DNA of 64,000 nucleotides. Source: JALSRD01 sp964476595. GTDB lineage: Bacteria > Desulfobacterota > Desulfobacteria > Desulfobacterales > JALSRD01. Positions 44,038-52,731 of this stretch are shown one piece after another. Below the pieces are notes generated by a model. That model ran no database searches and was not told the DNA's origin. It worked only from the letters and a program-made list of their open reading frames with translations. Both the position numbers and the translations under genes were made by a program. The stretch spans positions 27,984 to 91,983 of the forward strand of contig CAYZCL010000146.1 in NCBI GenBank assembly GCA_964476595.1, in the 5' to 3' direction. Positions within the stretch are counted from its first letter, which is position 1. Each line of letters opens with the position of its first letter.

Positions 44038-44865
44038 ATGAACATTGTCGTCCTCATCAAGCAGGTACCCAACACCACCGAGGTCAAGCTCGACCCCAAG
44101 ACCGGCAACCTCATCCGCGAGGGCCTGGAGAGCATCATCAACCCCGACGACCGCCACGCCCTGGAAACCGCCATGGGCCTCAGGGAGACGCTGGGCGGCA
44201 GGGTGACCGTGCTCTCCATGGGACCGCCCCAGGCCATCGACGCCCTGTCCGAGGCCCTGGGCATGGGGGCCGACAGGGCCGTTCTGCTCTCCGACCGGGC
44301 CTTCGCCGGCGCCGACACCTGGGCGACCTCCTTCACGCTGGGAAAAGCCATCGAAAAGATCGCCGATTTCGACCTGATCCTGTGCGGCCGCCAGGCCATC
44401 GACGGCGACACGGCCCAGATCGGCCCCCAGGTGGCCGAGTTCCTGGACCTGCCCCAGGTGACCTACGTCAGCCGCGTCGAGGAGGCGGCCGACGACCGCA
44501 TCACCGTGCGCCGCCGCCTGGAGGACGGCTACGAACGCATCGCCTGCCGGCTGCCGGCCCTGCTGACGGTCATCGGCGAGATCAACCGGCCGCGCTACCC
44601 GGACGTGGGGCGCCTCATCGCCGCCTGCCGCGAAAAGGCCCCCATCCAGATCTGGAACGCGGCTGACATCGGCGTGCAGACCCGCGAGGTGGGCCTGTCC
44701 GGCTCCCTGACGCACGTCATCAAGACCTTCGCCCCCAAGTTCCAGCGCCAGGGCGAGCGCCTGGAGGGTGACACCGAAACCGTGGTGCGGGAACTCATCG
44801 CGCGCCTGAAGAAAAGCGACGGCGCCACCGCCTGCAAGGCCTTCGATTCGGCCTGCAGCCTGTAG
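44038..44865 (+). CDS. etfB: Electron transfer flavoprotein, beta subunit
   Basis: This 275-residue subunit begins MNIVVLIKQVPNTTEVKLDP and has the ETF-beta signature CGRQAIDGDTAQIGPQVAEF near residue 119 and VRRRLEDGYERIACRLPALL. It forms a heterodimer with the EtfA that follows and accepts electrons from acyl-CoA dehydrogenases. It directly abuts the CoA-transferase gene. It ends in TAG. Confidence 0.93.
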   Translation: MNIVVLIKQVPNTTEVKLDPKTGNLIREGLESIINPDDRHALETAMGLRETLGGRVTVLSMGPPQAIDALSEALGMGADRAVLLSDRAFAGADTWATSFTLGKAIEKIADFDLILCGRQAIDGDTAQIGPQVAEFLDLPQVTYVSRVEEAADDRITVRRRLEDGYERIACRLPALLTVIGEINRPRYPDVGRLIAACREKAPIQIWNAADIGVQTREVGLSGSLTHVIKTFAPKFQRQGERLEGDTETVVRELIARLKKSDGATACKAFDSACSL

Positions 44866-44881
44866 GATGGAAACCCTTTTA

Positions 44882-44914
44882 CTTTGTGCCTTTGTGCCGC
44901 TGACCCTTTGTGCC
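44882..44914 (+). repeat. Three copies of CTTTGTGCC
   Basis: CTTTGTGCC occurs at 44882-44890, again overlapping at 44890-44898, and at 44906-44914 in the 70-base gap between etfB and etfA. These look like a short degenerate intergenic repeat that separates otherwise tightly packed genes. Confidence 0.6.
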
Positions 44915-44935
44915 TTCTAGCATCAGGAAACATTC

Positions 44936-46144
44936 ATGACCATCTGGATCGAAATCGACCTTTGTGACGGCTGCCGGCGCTGCCTGCGGGTGTGCCCCTA
45001 CGACGCCCTGGAAATCCAGGACGGCAAGGCCCGCGTGCTGGACCGCTGCACCTCCTGCGGCGCCTGCCTGGAAGTGTGCCGCAACGACGCCATCTCCAGC
45101 GATGCCGAGGAGCGCGAGATCCCTGATTTCAGCGACCACCGCGACGTGTGGGTGTTCGCCGAGCAGCGCGACGGCCGGCTCAACCCGGTGAGCCTGGAAC
45201 TGCTGGGCAAGGCCCGCGAACTGGCCGCCGACCTGGGCGAGAAAGTGGCCGCCGTGCTGCTGGGCCACGGCGTGGCCGGCATCGCCGAAACCCTGATCGA
45301 CCACGGCGCCGACACGGTCTACCTGGCCGAAGACCCCACCCTGGAACGGTTCCGCACCACGGCCTACGCGCGGGTCATGGCCGACCTCATCCGGGACCGG
45401 AAGCCGGGCATCCTGCTGCTGGGCGCCTCCCACATCGGGCGCGACCTGGCGCCGCGGCTGGCGCGGCGCGTGGGCGCGGGCCTGACGGCGGACTGCACCG
45501 ACCTTTCCATCGACCCCGACGAGCGCATCCTGCTGCAAACCCGGCCGGCTTTCGGCGGCAACGTCATGGCGACCATCGCCAACCGCTACTCGCGGCCCCA
45601 GATGGCCACGGTGCGCCCCGGCGTCATGGAGATGAATCCCATGCCCGGCCACGGGGGCGAGGTGGTGCGCGAAAGCGTGTCGCTGCGCGAAGAGGACATC
45701 CGCACCCGCGTACTGGAGGTGGTGCGCGAGAAGAAGGAGCGCCAGGACATCACGCGCGCTAAGGTCATCGTGGCCGGGGGGCGCGGCGTGGGCGGCTCCG
45801 AGGGCTTCACCCTGCTGCGCGAACTGGCCGAGGTCATGGGCGGCGAGGTGGCCGGCACGCGCATCGCCGCCGAGGAGGGCTGGATCCCGGCCGAGAACCA
45901 GGTGGGCCAGACCGGCAAGACGGTGCGCCCCGAAATCTACATCGCCTGCGGCATCTCGGGCGCCATCCAGCACCGCGCCGGCATGATGAACGCCCGCTAC
46001 ATCATCGCCGTCAACACCGATCCGCGGGCGCCCATTTTCCAGGTGGCCGACTGGTCCATCGTGGGCGACCTGCACGAGGTCGTGCCGGAAATGACCCGGC
46101 AGCTGCGCCGCGAGACGGACAAAACCACATCAGAAGAGGGTTGA
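44936..46144 (+). CDS. etfA: Electron transfer flavoprotein alpha subunit with ferredoxin domain
   Basis: This 402-residue EtfA carries an N-terminal ferredoxin module of about 60 residues with two cysteine sets, CDGCRRCLRVCP and CTSCGACLEVC, ahead of the normal alpha domain. The C-terminal FAD domain shows VIVAGGRGVGGSEGFTLL, QVGQTGKTVRPEIYIACGIS and a final HRAGMMNARYIIAVNTDP. The Fd-fused form occurs in electron-bifurcating ETFs such as the caffeyl-CoA reductase system. It immediately precedes an acyl-CoA dehydrogenase gene, so the three form a candidate complex. Confidence 0.93.
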   Translation: MTIWIEIDLCDGCRRCLRVCPYDALEIQDGKARVLDRCTSCGACLEVCRNDAISSDAEEREIPDFSDHRDVWVFAEQRDGRLNPVSLELLGKARELAADLGEKVAAVLLGHGVAGIAETLIDHGADTVYLAEDPTLERFRTTAYARVMADLIRDRKPGILLLGASHIGRDLAPRLARRVGAGLTADCTDLSIDPDERILLQTRPAFGGNVMATIANRYSRPQMATVRPGVMEMNPMPGHGGEVVRESVSLREEDIRTRVLEVVREKKERQDITRAKVIVAGGRGVGGSEGFTLLRELAEVMGGEVAGTRIAAEEGWIPAENQVGQTGKTVRPEIYIACGISGAIQHRAGMMNARYIIAVNTDPRAPIFQVADWSIVGDLHEVVPEMTRQLRRETDKTTSEEG

Positions 46145-47278
46145 ATGTTACGGTCCAAACCCGAGGAATTGATACGAAAAAGCATCGCCCGTTTCGTCGA
46201 CGAAGAGGTCATTCCCCAGGCCCAGGAAATCGACGAGAAAGGCGAATTCCCCATGGACCTGTTCCGGCAGGTGGGCCGCATGGGCGTGTTCGGCATCCGC
46301 TATCCCAAGAAGGGCGGCGGCGCCGGCGGCAACAACACGCTCTACTGCATCATCTGCGAGGAGCTGGCCCGCGGTCTCATGAGCCTGGCGGCCGTGACCG
46401 CGATGCAGTGCCTGATGGGCACCAACTTCCTGTTTCATTTCGGCACCGACGAGCTGCGCGAAAAATACTTTCTGCCCGCCATGCGCGGCGAGATGATCGC
46501 CAGCTTCTGCCTGACCGAACCCGAGGCCGGCTCCGACCTGGGCGCGGTGAGCACCTCGGCCGTCAAGGGCGACGGCGGGTATATCATCAACGGCATGAAG
46601 ACCTGGGTCACCAACGGCCCCATGGCCGATTTTTTCACCGTGTTGTGCCAGACCGACCCGGCCAAGAAATTCCGGGGGCTGAACTTCTTCTTCGTGCCCC
46701 GCGACACGCCGGGGGTCTCGGTCAGCAAGCCGTTTCAGACCATCGGCACGCGCACCACGCAGCTCTCGGAACTGGCCTTCAAGGACGTCTGGATCCCGGA
46801 AAGCCACCGCCTGGGCGACGAGGGCCGCGGCCTGAGCAACCTGATGTCCATCCTGGCCGAGATCCGCGCCATGACGGCGGCGCTGGCCGTGGGCCTGCAG
46901 CGCGCCGCCCTGGCCGATTCCATCCGCTATGCCCAGGAGCGCGCCCAGTTCGGCCGCACCATCAGCCGCTACCAGCTCATCCAGGCCAAGGTGGCCAACA
47001 TGGTCACCAACCTGGAGGCCTCGCGCCTGATGACCTACAACGCCACGCGCATGATCGACAACGGTATCTCGTGTCTCAAGGAGGCCTCCATGGCCAAGTA
47101 TTTCGCCACCGAGGCGGCCTGCAAGGCGGCCGACGAGGCCACCCGCATCCTGGGGGCCTACGGCTACTCCATGGAATACTCGGCCCAGCGCTACTACCGC
47201 GACAACCGTTTCCTGCTCTACGGCGGCGGCACCCACGAGATCCTGCAGACCAACATCGCCCGCTGGGCGGGGTTGTGA
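46145..47278 (+). CDS. Acyl-CoA dehydrogenase, atypical active-site loop
   Basis: This 377-residue flavoprotein has the FAD/substrate motifs CLTEPEAGSDLGAVSTSA near residue 124, WVTNGPMADFFTVL, AQFGRTISRYQLIQ and LGAYGYSMEYSAQRYYRD. Where most family members place the catalytic glutamate (YEGTxEI) this protein reads LLYGGGTHEILQTNIARWAG, so the usual Glu is missing and another base must act. The start abuts etfA. It should desaturate (or reduce) an acyl-CoA with the neighbouring ETF as partner. Substrate unknown. Confidence 0.9.
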   Translation: MLRSKPEELIRKSIARFVDEEVIPQAQEIDEKGEFPMDLFRQVGRMGVFGIRYPKKGGGAGGNNTLYCIICEELARGLMSLAAVTAMQCLMGTNFLFHFGTDELREKYFLPAMRGEMIASFCLTEPEAGSDLGAVSTSAVKGDGGYIINGMKTWVTNGPMADFFTVLCQTDPAKKFRGLNFFFVPRDTPGVSVSKPFQTIGTRTTQLSELAFKDVWIPESHRLGDEGRGLSNLMSILAEIRAMTAALAVGLQRAALADSIRYAQERAQFGRTISRYQLIQAKVANMVTNLEASRLMTYNATRMIDNGISCLKEASMAKYFATEAACKAADEATRILGAYGYSMEYSAQRYYRDNRFLLYGGGTHEILQTNIARWAGL

Positions 47279-47348
47279 GGAAGTTTGAAGGGTGAAGTTT
47301 GAGGGAAAGGGAGGAAGGGCTTTCGGGTCGAAGCGACGGCGGGAAATT

Positions 47349-48077
47349 ATGGAACAGCAGCACATCGAAAAATCCGGGGGTGAAGCTATCGGGCCGCTGA
47401 GGGCCATCGGGCCGCGCAAGTCGCTGGGCGAGCACGTGTTCGAGACCCTGCGCCAGGCCATCGTCAGCGGGCAGATGGCCCCCGGCGACCGGCTGGTGGA
47501 AAGCCGCATCGCCCAGGCCCTGGAGATCAGCCGTACCCCGGTGCGCGAGGCCATTCACAAGCTGGAGCGCGAGGGCTTCATCCGCCGGCGGCCCCAGGGC
47601 GGGTTCACCGTGCTGGGATTGAGCCGCAGGGACATTGAAGAGACCTTCGAGATCCGCGCCGTACTGGAAAGCTACGCCGCGCGCCTGGCGGCCGTCAAGC
47701 ACCAGGCCTCCGAACTGGACGACCTGGCGCGCATCGCCGCGTCTTTCCAGCAGAGCCTGGACGCCGGTCAGCTGGCGCGGCTGGTGGAGATCAACACCGC
47801 CTTTCACGACATGCTCTACGCCCTGAGCCGCAACCCGCGGCTGGTCAAGATGATCAACAGCCTGCGGGACCAGATCTACCGCTTCCGCCGCATGATCCTG
47901 GAGGATGAAGAGCTGGCGCGGTCCAGCAACCGTGACCACCGCCGCATGATCGAACACATGCGCCGGCGCGACGCCGACGGCACCGAGCGCCTGGTGCGCG
48001 AGCACATACTGAGAGGACAGAAAGCGATTTTACATAATTTCGATCGGTTGGACGGTAGAAATGCATCCTCCGGATAA
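47349..48077 (+). CDS. GntR-family regulator, FCD subfamily
   Basis: This 242-residue repressor or activator has the winged helix GEHVFETLRQAIVSGQMAPG and RLVESRIAQALEISRTPVRE in residues about 30-80 and the all-helical FCD domain with ETFEIRAVLESYAARLAA and FHDMLYALSRNPRLVKMINS, whose His/Asp residues usually hold a metal near the ligand. The ligand is probably a carboxylate or CoA-linked intermediate of this island. GTATAC sites at 42721 are its likely target. Confidence 0.9.
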   Translation: MEQQHIEKSGGEAIGPLRAIGPRKSLGEHVFETLRQAIVSGQMAPGDRLVESRIAQALEISRTPVREAIHKLEREGFIRRRPQGGFTVLGLSRRDIEETFEIRAVLESYAARLAAVKHQASELDDLARIAASFQQSLDAGQLARLVEINTAFHDMLYALSRNPRLVKMINSLRDQIYRFRRMILEDEELARSSNRDHRRMIEHMRRRDADGTERLVREHILRGQKAILHNFDRLDGRNASSG

Positions 48078-48195
48078 CCTTTGGTAACGGGTTGCCGGGG
48101 GAGTGCCCCAATAAAACACGAACGCGGATGATGCCTGCAACCTGGTAACCGCCATGGGGTGTGGCAGCCGGGAAGCCAGGTGAAAAAAAGTTACC

Positions 48196-48292
48196 AGTTG
48201 AAAGTTGACAGTTTCCCGTTGAGGGAAGGCGGTCTATTCTTAAAATTGAAACCCATCCACCGCTGTGAACTTTCAACTGACCACTTTCAACT
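48196..48292. repeat. ACTTTCAACT intergenic repeat with inverted copy
   Basis: AGTTGAAAGT at 48196-48205 is the exact reverse complement of ACTTTCAACT at 48269-48278 and 48283-48292. The region (48078-48355) is AT-rich, unlike its surroundings, and has no gene. The copies could form a long hairpin. The repeat resembles short intergenic sequence families and may mark a former insertion point. Confidence 0.6.
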
Positions 48293-48308
48293 ATTTTTTT
48301 TATGACAG

Positions 48309-48324
48309 CCTTACTGGAGTAAGG
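48309..48324. promoter_or_regulatory. Palindrome CCTTACT-GG-AGTAAGG
   Basis: Seven-base perfect arms around GG lie 31 bases before the mutase small-subunit start, following a T-rich stretch. It could be an operator or an mRNA hairpin; there is no T-run after it. Confidence 0.4.
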
Positions 48325-48355
48325 GTGCCAAACCAGCGCATGAAGGATTGAGACC

Positions 48356-48763
48356 ATGGCCGACAAGAAAATCAGAATACTCATTGCCAAACCGGACCTG
48401 GACGGACACGACCGCGGCGCCAAGGTGGTGGCCCTGGCCCTGCGCGACGCCGGCATGGAGGTCATCTACTCCGGCCTGCACCAGAGCATCGACCAGATCC
48501 TGACCACGGCCATGCAGGAGGCGGTGGACGTCATCGGCCTGAGCATCATGACCGGCGGCCACCTGACCATCTGCCGCAAGCTGTTCGCGCGCATGAAGGA
48601 AGAGGGACTCGAGCACGTGCACGTGGTGGTGGGCGGCGTGATTCCCAAGCAGGACGTGCCCAGGCTCGAGGAGATGGGCGCCCGGGGGGTCTTTCCGGGC
48701 GGCACGCCCTTTTCCGAAATCGTGGCGGGCATCCGGGCGCTGTTCGAAACCGAAACGGTGTAG
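48356..48763 (+). CDS. B12-dependent acyl-CoA mutase, cobalamin-binding subunit
   Basis: This 135-residue protein is the free-standing B12 domain of a methylmalonyl-CoA-mutase-type enzyme. It has KPDLDGHDRGAKVVALALRD (DxHxxG, with the histidine that ligates cobalt at about residue 18), SIMTGGHLTICRKLF and a C-terminal GVFPGGTPFSEIVAGI. It must pair with the catalytic subunit that follows 71 bases later. The gene ends in TAG. Confidence 0.93.
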   Translation: MADKKIRILIAKPDLDGHDRGAKVVALALRDAGMEVIYSGLHQSIDQILTTAMQEAVDVIGLSIMTGGHLTICRKLFARMKEEGLEHVHVVVGGVIPKQDVPRLEEMGARGVFPGGTPFSEIVAGIRALFETETV

Positions 48764-48834
48764 GTGAAGGCGCAAGGGGGCAGAGGCTTAAAGGAAAAAG
48801 TGGAAAAATCGGCCCACGCGGGCAGGAGGTTTTT

Positions 48835-50463
48835 ATGGGGGTTGCCAGATACATACGCGACGAGAAAGACGCCATCAAGGAAGTCATTTACCAGTCGGGC
48901 ATCCGGGTCAAACCGGTCTACGGTCCGCAGGATCTCGAGGCGGTGGGCTTCGACTACGCAACCGACCTGGGGGATCCCGGCGAGTTTCCCTTCACGCGCA
49001 GCCTGCACCCCCTGGGCTACCGCAGCCGGGCCTGGACCACGCGCCAGTACACGGGGTTCGGCACCCCCCGGGAGACCAACGAGCGTTTCCGGTACATGAT
49101 CGCCCACGGCCAGACCGGGCTCAACGTGGCCTTCGACCTGCCCACCCAGATGGGCCTGGACTCCGACGATCCCCAGGCCGAGGGCGAGGTGGGCCGCGTG
49201 GGCATGGCCGTGGACTCGCTGCGCGACTTCGAGATCGCCTTCGAGGGCATTCCCTTCGACCGCATCGGCTCGGGCCTGACCATCAACGCCAACGCCTCGG
49301 TCATGCTGGCCATGTACCAGGCCGTGGCCGAGAAGTTCGGCTACAGGAAAGAGTCCATCAGCGCCACGCCCCAGAACGACATCCTGAAAGAGATGATCGG
49401 CCGCGGCGCCTGGATCTTTCCGGTGGAGCCGGCCGTGCGGCTGGTGGGCGACACCATCGAGTACGCCATGAAGGAGCTGCCGCGCTGCAACCCGGTGAGC
49501 ATCTGCGGCTACCACATCCGCGAGTCCGGGGCCACGCCGGTGCAGGAGATCGCCTGCGCCTTCGAGATCGCCCGCAGCTACATCGAGAACGTCACCGCCC
49601 GGGGCATCGAGCCGGGCGCCTTCGTGGGCCGCTTCTCCTTCAACTTCAACGTCTACGGCAACCTGTGGGAACAGGTGGCCAAGTTCCGGGCGGCCCGCAA
49701 GCTGTGGGCCAGGATGCTGCGCGAAGAGTACGGCATCACCGAGAAGAAGAAACTCTTCCTGCGCGGCCTCTTCGGCGGCGGCGGCAGCGGCATGACCAAG
49801 CAGCAGCCGGAAAACAACATCATGCGCGGCGCCTACTACGCCCTGGCGGCGGCCCTGGGCGGCGCCCAGACCACGGCCCTGTGCTCCTTCGACGAGGCCT
49901 ACACCATCCCCACGCCGCGGGCGGCCCTGCTGTCGCTGCGGACCCTGGAGATGCTCATGGACGAAATCGGGCTGCGCGACACCGTCGATCCGCTGGCGGG
50001 GTCCTATTTCATCGAGACCCTGACCAGGCAAATGGAAGACAAGATCCGCGCCGAGATGGAGCGCATCCGCGCCATGGGCGGCATGATCCAGGCCGTGGCC
50101 ACCGGCGCCATCCAGCGCGAAGTGGCCCGCCAGGCCTACGAGTTCGAAAAGGCCATCCAGAACAGGGAGGCCATCAAGGTGGGCGTCAACAAGTACACCG
50201 AGGGCGACGAGCCCGAGGTGGAGCTGCACGCCTACAACGAGGCGTGGGCCGAAAAACAGATCGCGGCGCTGAAGGAACTGCGGCGCACCCGCGACAACCG
50301 GAAAGTCGCCCGCACGCTCAAGGCACTCGAACAGGTGACCCGCGACGGGAAGAACGTGATGCCGGCCCTGGTGGAATGCTGCCGGGCCTACGCCACGGTG
50401 GGTGAGATGACCGGCGTCTTTCGCGAGGTCTTCGGCCGCTGGCAGGAACCGAGTCTGTTTTAA
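48835..50463 (+). CDS. B12-dependent acyl-CoA mutase, catalytic subunit
   Basis: This 542-residue TIM-barrel subunit rearranges an acyl-CoA carbon skeleton through radicals. It begins with the linker GVARYIRDEKDAI, then shows PFTRSLHPLGYRSRAWTTRQ and YTGFGTPRETNERFRYMI with FDLPTQMGLDSDDP. The residue after TRQ is tyrosine, as in methylmalonyl-CoA mutase, whereas hydroxyisobutyryl- and isobutyryl-CoA mutases usually differ here, so methylmalonyl-CoA is the first guess; related ethylmalonyl-type enzymes remain possible. CAGGAGG precedes the ATG. It is separate from the B12 domain as in archaeal and many anaerobe enzymes. Confidence 0.9.
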   Translation: MGVARYIRDEKDAIKEVIYQSGIRVKPVYGPQDLEAVGFDYATDLGDPGEFPFTRSLHPLGYRSRAWTTRQYTGFGTPRETNERFRYMIAHGQTGLNVAFDLPTQMGLDSDDPQAEGEVGRVGMAVDSLRDFEIAFEGIPFDRIGSGLTINANASVMLAMYQAVAEKFGYRKESISATPQNDILKEMIGRGAWIFPVEPAVRLVGDTIEYAMKELPRCNPVSICGYHIRESGATPVQEIACAFEIARSYIENVTARGIEPGAFVGRFSFNFNVYGNLWEQVAKFRAARKLWARMLREEYGITEKKKLFLRGLFGGGGSGMTKQQPENNIMRGAYYALAAALGGAQTTALCSFDEAYTIPTPRAALLSLRTLEMLMDEIGLRDTVDPLAGSYFIETLTRQMEDKIRAEMERIRAMGGMIQAVATGAIQREVARQAYEFEKAIQNREAIKVGVNKYTEGDEPEVELHAYNEAWAEKQIAALKELRRTRDNRKVARTLKALEQVTRDGKNVMPALVECCRAYATVGEMTGVFREVFGRWQEPSLF

Positions 50464-50476
50464 GGAGGTATCGACT

Positions 50477-52564
50477 GTGAACAAGGGGGCCTATCGCCTG
50501 GGATGTGACATCGGCGGCACCTTTACCGACTTTGTGCTGGTCAACAACGAGACCGGCGAGATCCTGACCAACAAGTGCCTGACCACGCCCGACGACCCTT
50601 CCGAGGCCGTGGACCAGGGCATCCGTGAACTGCTGGAAAAGGCGCCGGGGTTCCTTTCCGCCGTCGACGAGCTCATCCACGGCACCACCCTGGTGATCAA
50701 CGCCATCATCGAGCGCAAGGGCTCCAAAACCGGCCTGATCACCACCCGCGGGTTCCGCGACGTGCTGGAACTGGGCCGCGAGATCCGCTACGACGCCTAC
50801 GACATCTTCGCCGAGTATCCCAGGCCGCTGGTGCCCCGCCGCCTGCGCAGGGAGGTCGACGAGCGCATCGCCAGCGACGGCCGCGTGCTGACGCCGCTGG
50901 CGGCCGACGAGGTCGAAAAGGTGCTCGACGAACTGGTGGCCGAGGGCATCGAGTCCCTGGCCGTGTGCCTGATCAACTCCTACGAAAACCCGCAGCACGA
51001 GCAGCAGATCCAGGCCATCGTCGCGGCCCGCGAACCGAACCTTTTCCTTTCCACCTCCTTCGAGGTGCTGCCCCAGATCCGGGAGTACGAGCGCACCAGC
51101 ACCACCGTCACCAATGCCTACGTCAAACCCATCACGGCGCGTTACCTCGAAAAGCTCGAGCATCGCCTGAAGGACCTCGGCTTTTCCGGCACGCTGTTCA
51201 TCATGCTCTCCTCGGGCGGCATCACCTCGGTGCAGACGGCCCGCAACTTCCCGGTGCGCATCATCGAGTCCGGCCCCACGGCCGCCGTGATCGCCTCGCA
51301 GCACTACGGCAGGCTGTTCGACCTCAAGGACATGTTCTGCTTCGACATGGGCGGCACCACGGCCAAGTCCTGCCTCATCCAGAAGGGCGTGGCCGGGCTG
51401 GTGTCCACCTTCGAGGTGGGCCGCGTGCAGCGCTTCAAGAAGGGCAGCGGACTGCCCATCCAGGTGCCGGTGGTGGACCTCATGGAGATCGGCGCCGGCG
51501 GCGGCAGCATCGCCAAGATCAGCAAAATGGGGCTCCTGCAGGTGGGTCCCGAGAGCGCCGGCGCCGACCCCGGACCGGCCTGCTACGGCCGCGGCGGGGA
51601 AAACCCAACCGTCACCGACGCCGACCTGGTGCTGGGCTACCTGGACCCCGCCTACTTCCTGGGCGGCAGCATGGCCCTGGACAAATCGGCCTCCGAGCGC
51701 GCCATCACCGAAAGGGTGGCCAGGCCGCTGAACACCGACATGCTGTCGGCGGCCTTCGGCATTCACGACCTGATCAACGAAACCATGGCGGCGGCCGCCA
51801 AGACCCACATCGCCGAAAAGGGCGGCAACCCCAAGGTGGTCACGGTGTCGGCCTTCGGCGGCGCCGGCCCGGTGCACGCCTACGGCCTGGCGCGCAAGAT
51901 CGGCGCCCCGCGCATCCTGGTGCCGCCCCTGGCCGGGGTGGGCTCGGCGCTGGGCTTCTTCACGGCGCCGGTGGCCTTCGACATGTCCCGCAGCCACCGG
52001 GTGCGCCTGGAGGAAGCCGATTTCGCCGACATCGAGGCGCTCTTCCAGGCGCTGGAAAAAGAGGGCGCCGCCACCCTGGGCGGTACCGGTGAGGCGGTCA
52101 TCTTCGAACGCACCCTGATGATGCGCTTCGTGGGCCAGGGCGCCGAGACCGACCTGCCCATCGAACGCAAGCCCTTCGACCAGTGGACGGTGGAGGAGAT
52201 CCGCGGCCGCTTCGACGCGGCCTACAAGAAGCTCTACGGCCGCACCTACCCGGAAAACGCGGTGGAGTTCGTGACCTTCAAGGTGCGCGCCCGCCTGCCG
52301 CGCAAACCCTTCGCCATCCCGGCCCTGGAAAAGACCACGGGCAACCTGTCGGACTGCGTGAAAGGACAGCGGCCGGCCTTTTCGCTGATCGAAAAGGACT
52401 ACATTCCCTTCACGGTCTACGACCGCCAGGAACTGTTCGCCGGCGCCGAGATACCGGGTCCGGCCATCATCGAGGAGCGCGAGTCGACCATCGTGCTGGG
52501 CGAGGACGCCCGCGCGCGGGTGGATGAGCATGGTTTTGTATGGATCGATTTATCAATAGGTTAA
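50477..52564 (+). CDS. Hydantoinase/oxoprolinase HyuA-type subunit
   Basis: This 695-residue subunit of the ATP-dependent hydantoinase/5-oxoprolinase/acetone carboxylase family binds ATP with an actin-like fold. It starts LGCDIGGTFTDFVLVNNETG (phosphate-1 loop), has HGTTLVINAIIERKGSKTGL near residue 70, CFDMGGTTAKSCLIQKG near 290 and AGADPGPACYGRGGENPTVT with DADLVLGYL. GTG start follows a perfect AAGGAGGT. With HyuB it would open a cyclic amide or carboxylate a ketone or phenol; the substrate is not evident. Confidence 0.92.
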   Translation: MNKGAYRLGCDIGGTFTDFVLVNNETGEILTNKCLTTPDDPSEAVDQGIRELLEKAPGFLSAVDELIHGTTLVINAIIERKGSKTGLITTRGFRDVLELGREIRYDAYDIFAEYPRPLVPRRLRREVDERIASDGRVLTPLAADEVEKVLDELVAEGIESLAVCLINSYENPQHEQQIQAIVAAREPNLFLSTSFEVLPQIREYERTSTTVTNAYVKPITARYLEKLEHRLKDLGFSGTLFIMLSSGGITSVQTARNFPVRIIESGPTAAVIASQHYGRLFDLKDMFCFDMGGTTAKSCLIQKGVAGLVSTFEVGRVQRFKKGSGLPIQVPVVDLMEIGAGGGSIAKISKMGLLQVGPESAGADPGPACYGRGGENPTVTDADLVLGYLDPAYFLGGSMALDKSASERAITERVARPLNTDMLSAAFGIHDLINETMAAAAKTHIAEKGGNPKVVTVSAFGGAGPVHAYGLARKIGAPRILVPPLAGVGSALGFFTAPVAFDMSRSHRVRLEEADFADIEALFQALEKEGAATLGGTGEAVIFERTLMMRFVGQGAETDLPIERKPFDQWTVEEIRGRFDAAYKKLYGRTYPENAVEFVTFKVRARLPRKPFAIPALEKTTGNLSDCVKGQRPAFSLIEKDYIPFTVYDRQELFAGAEIPGPAIIEERESTIVLGEDARARVDEHGFVWIDLSIG

Positions 52565-52731
52565 TCAATATTTTTTCAACAAGCACTCATAGACGGGTAC
52601 GGTATGGAGACGGGGCGAACAGGCACCGCCCCTTCCTGGCAGCCGACCGGGCCGATGGCCGCAGAGACCCGACCGAAAGGGTTCGAGTGCTGAAAACAGA
52701 TGCAACACGATACGACGTAAGGGGAACCTGA

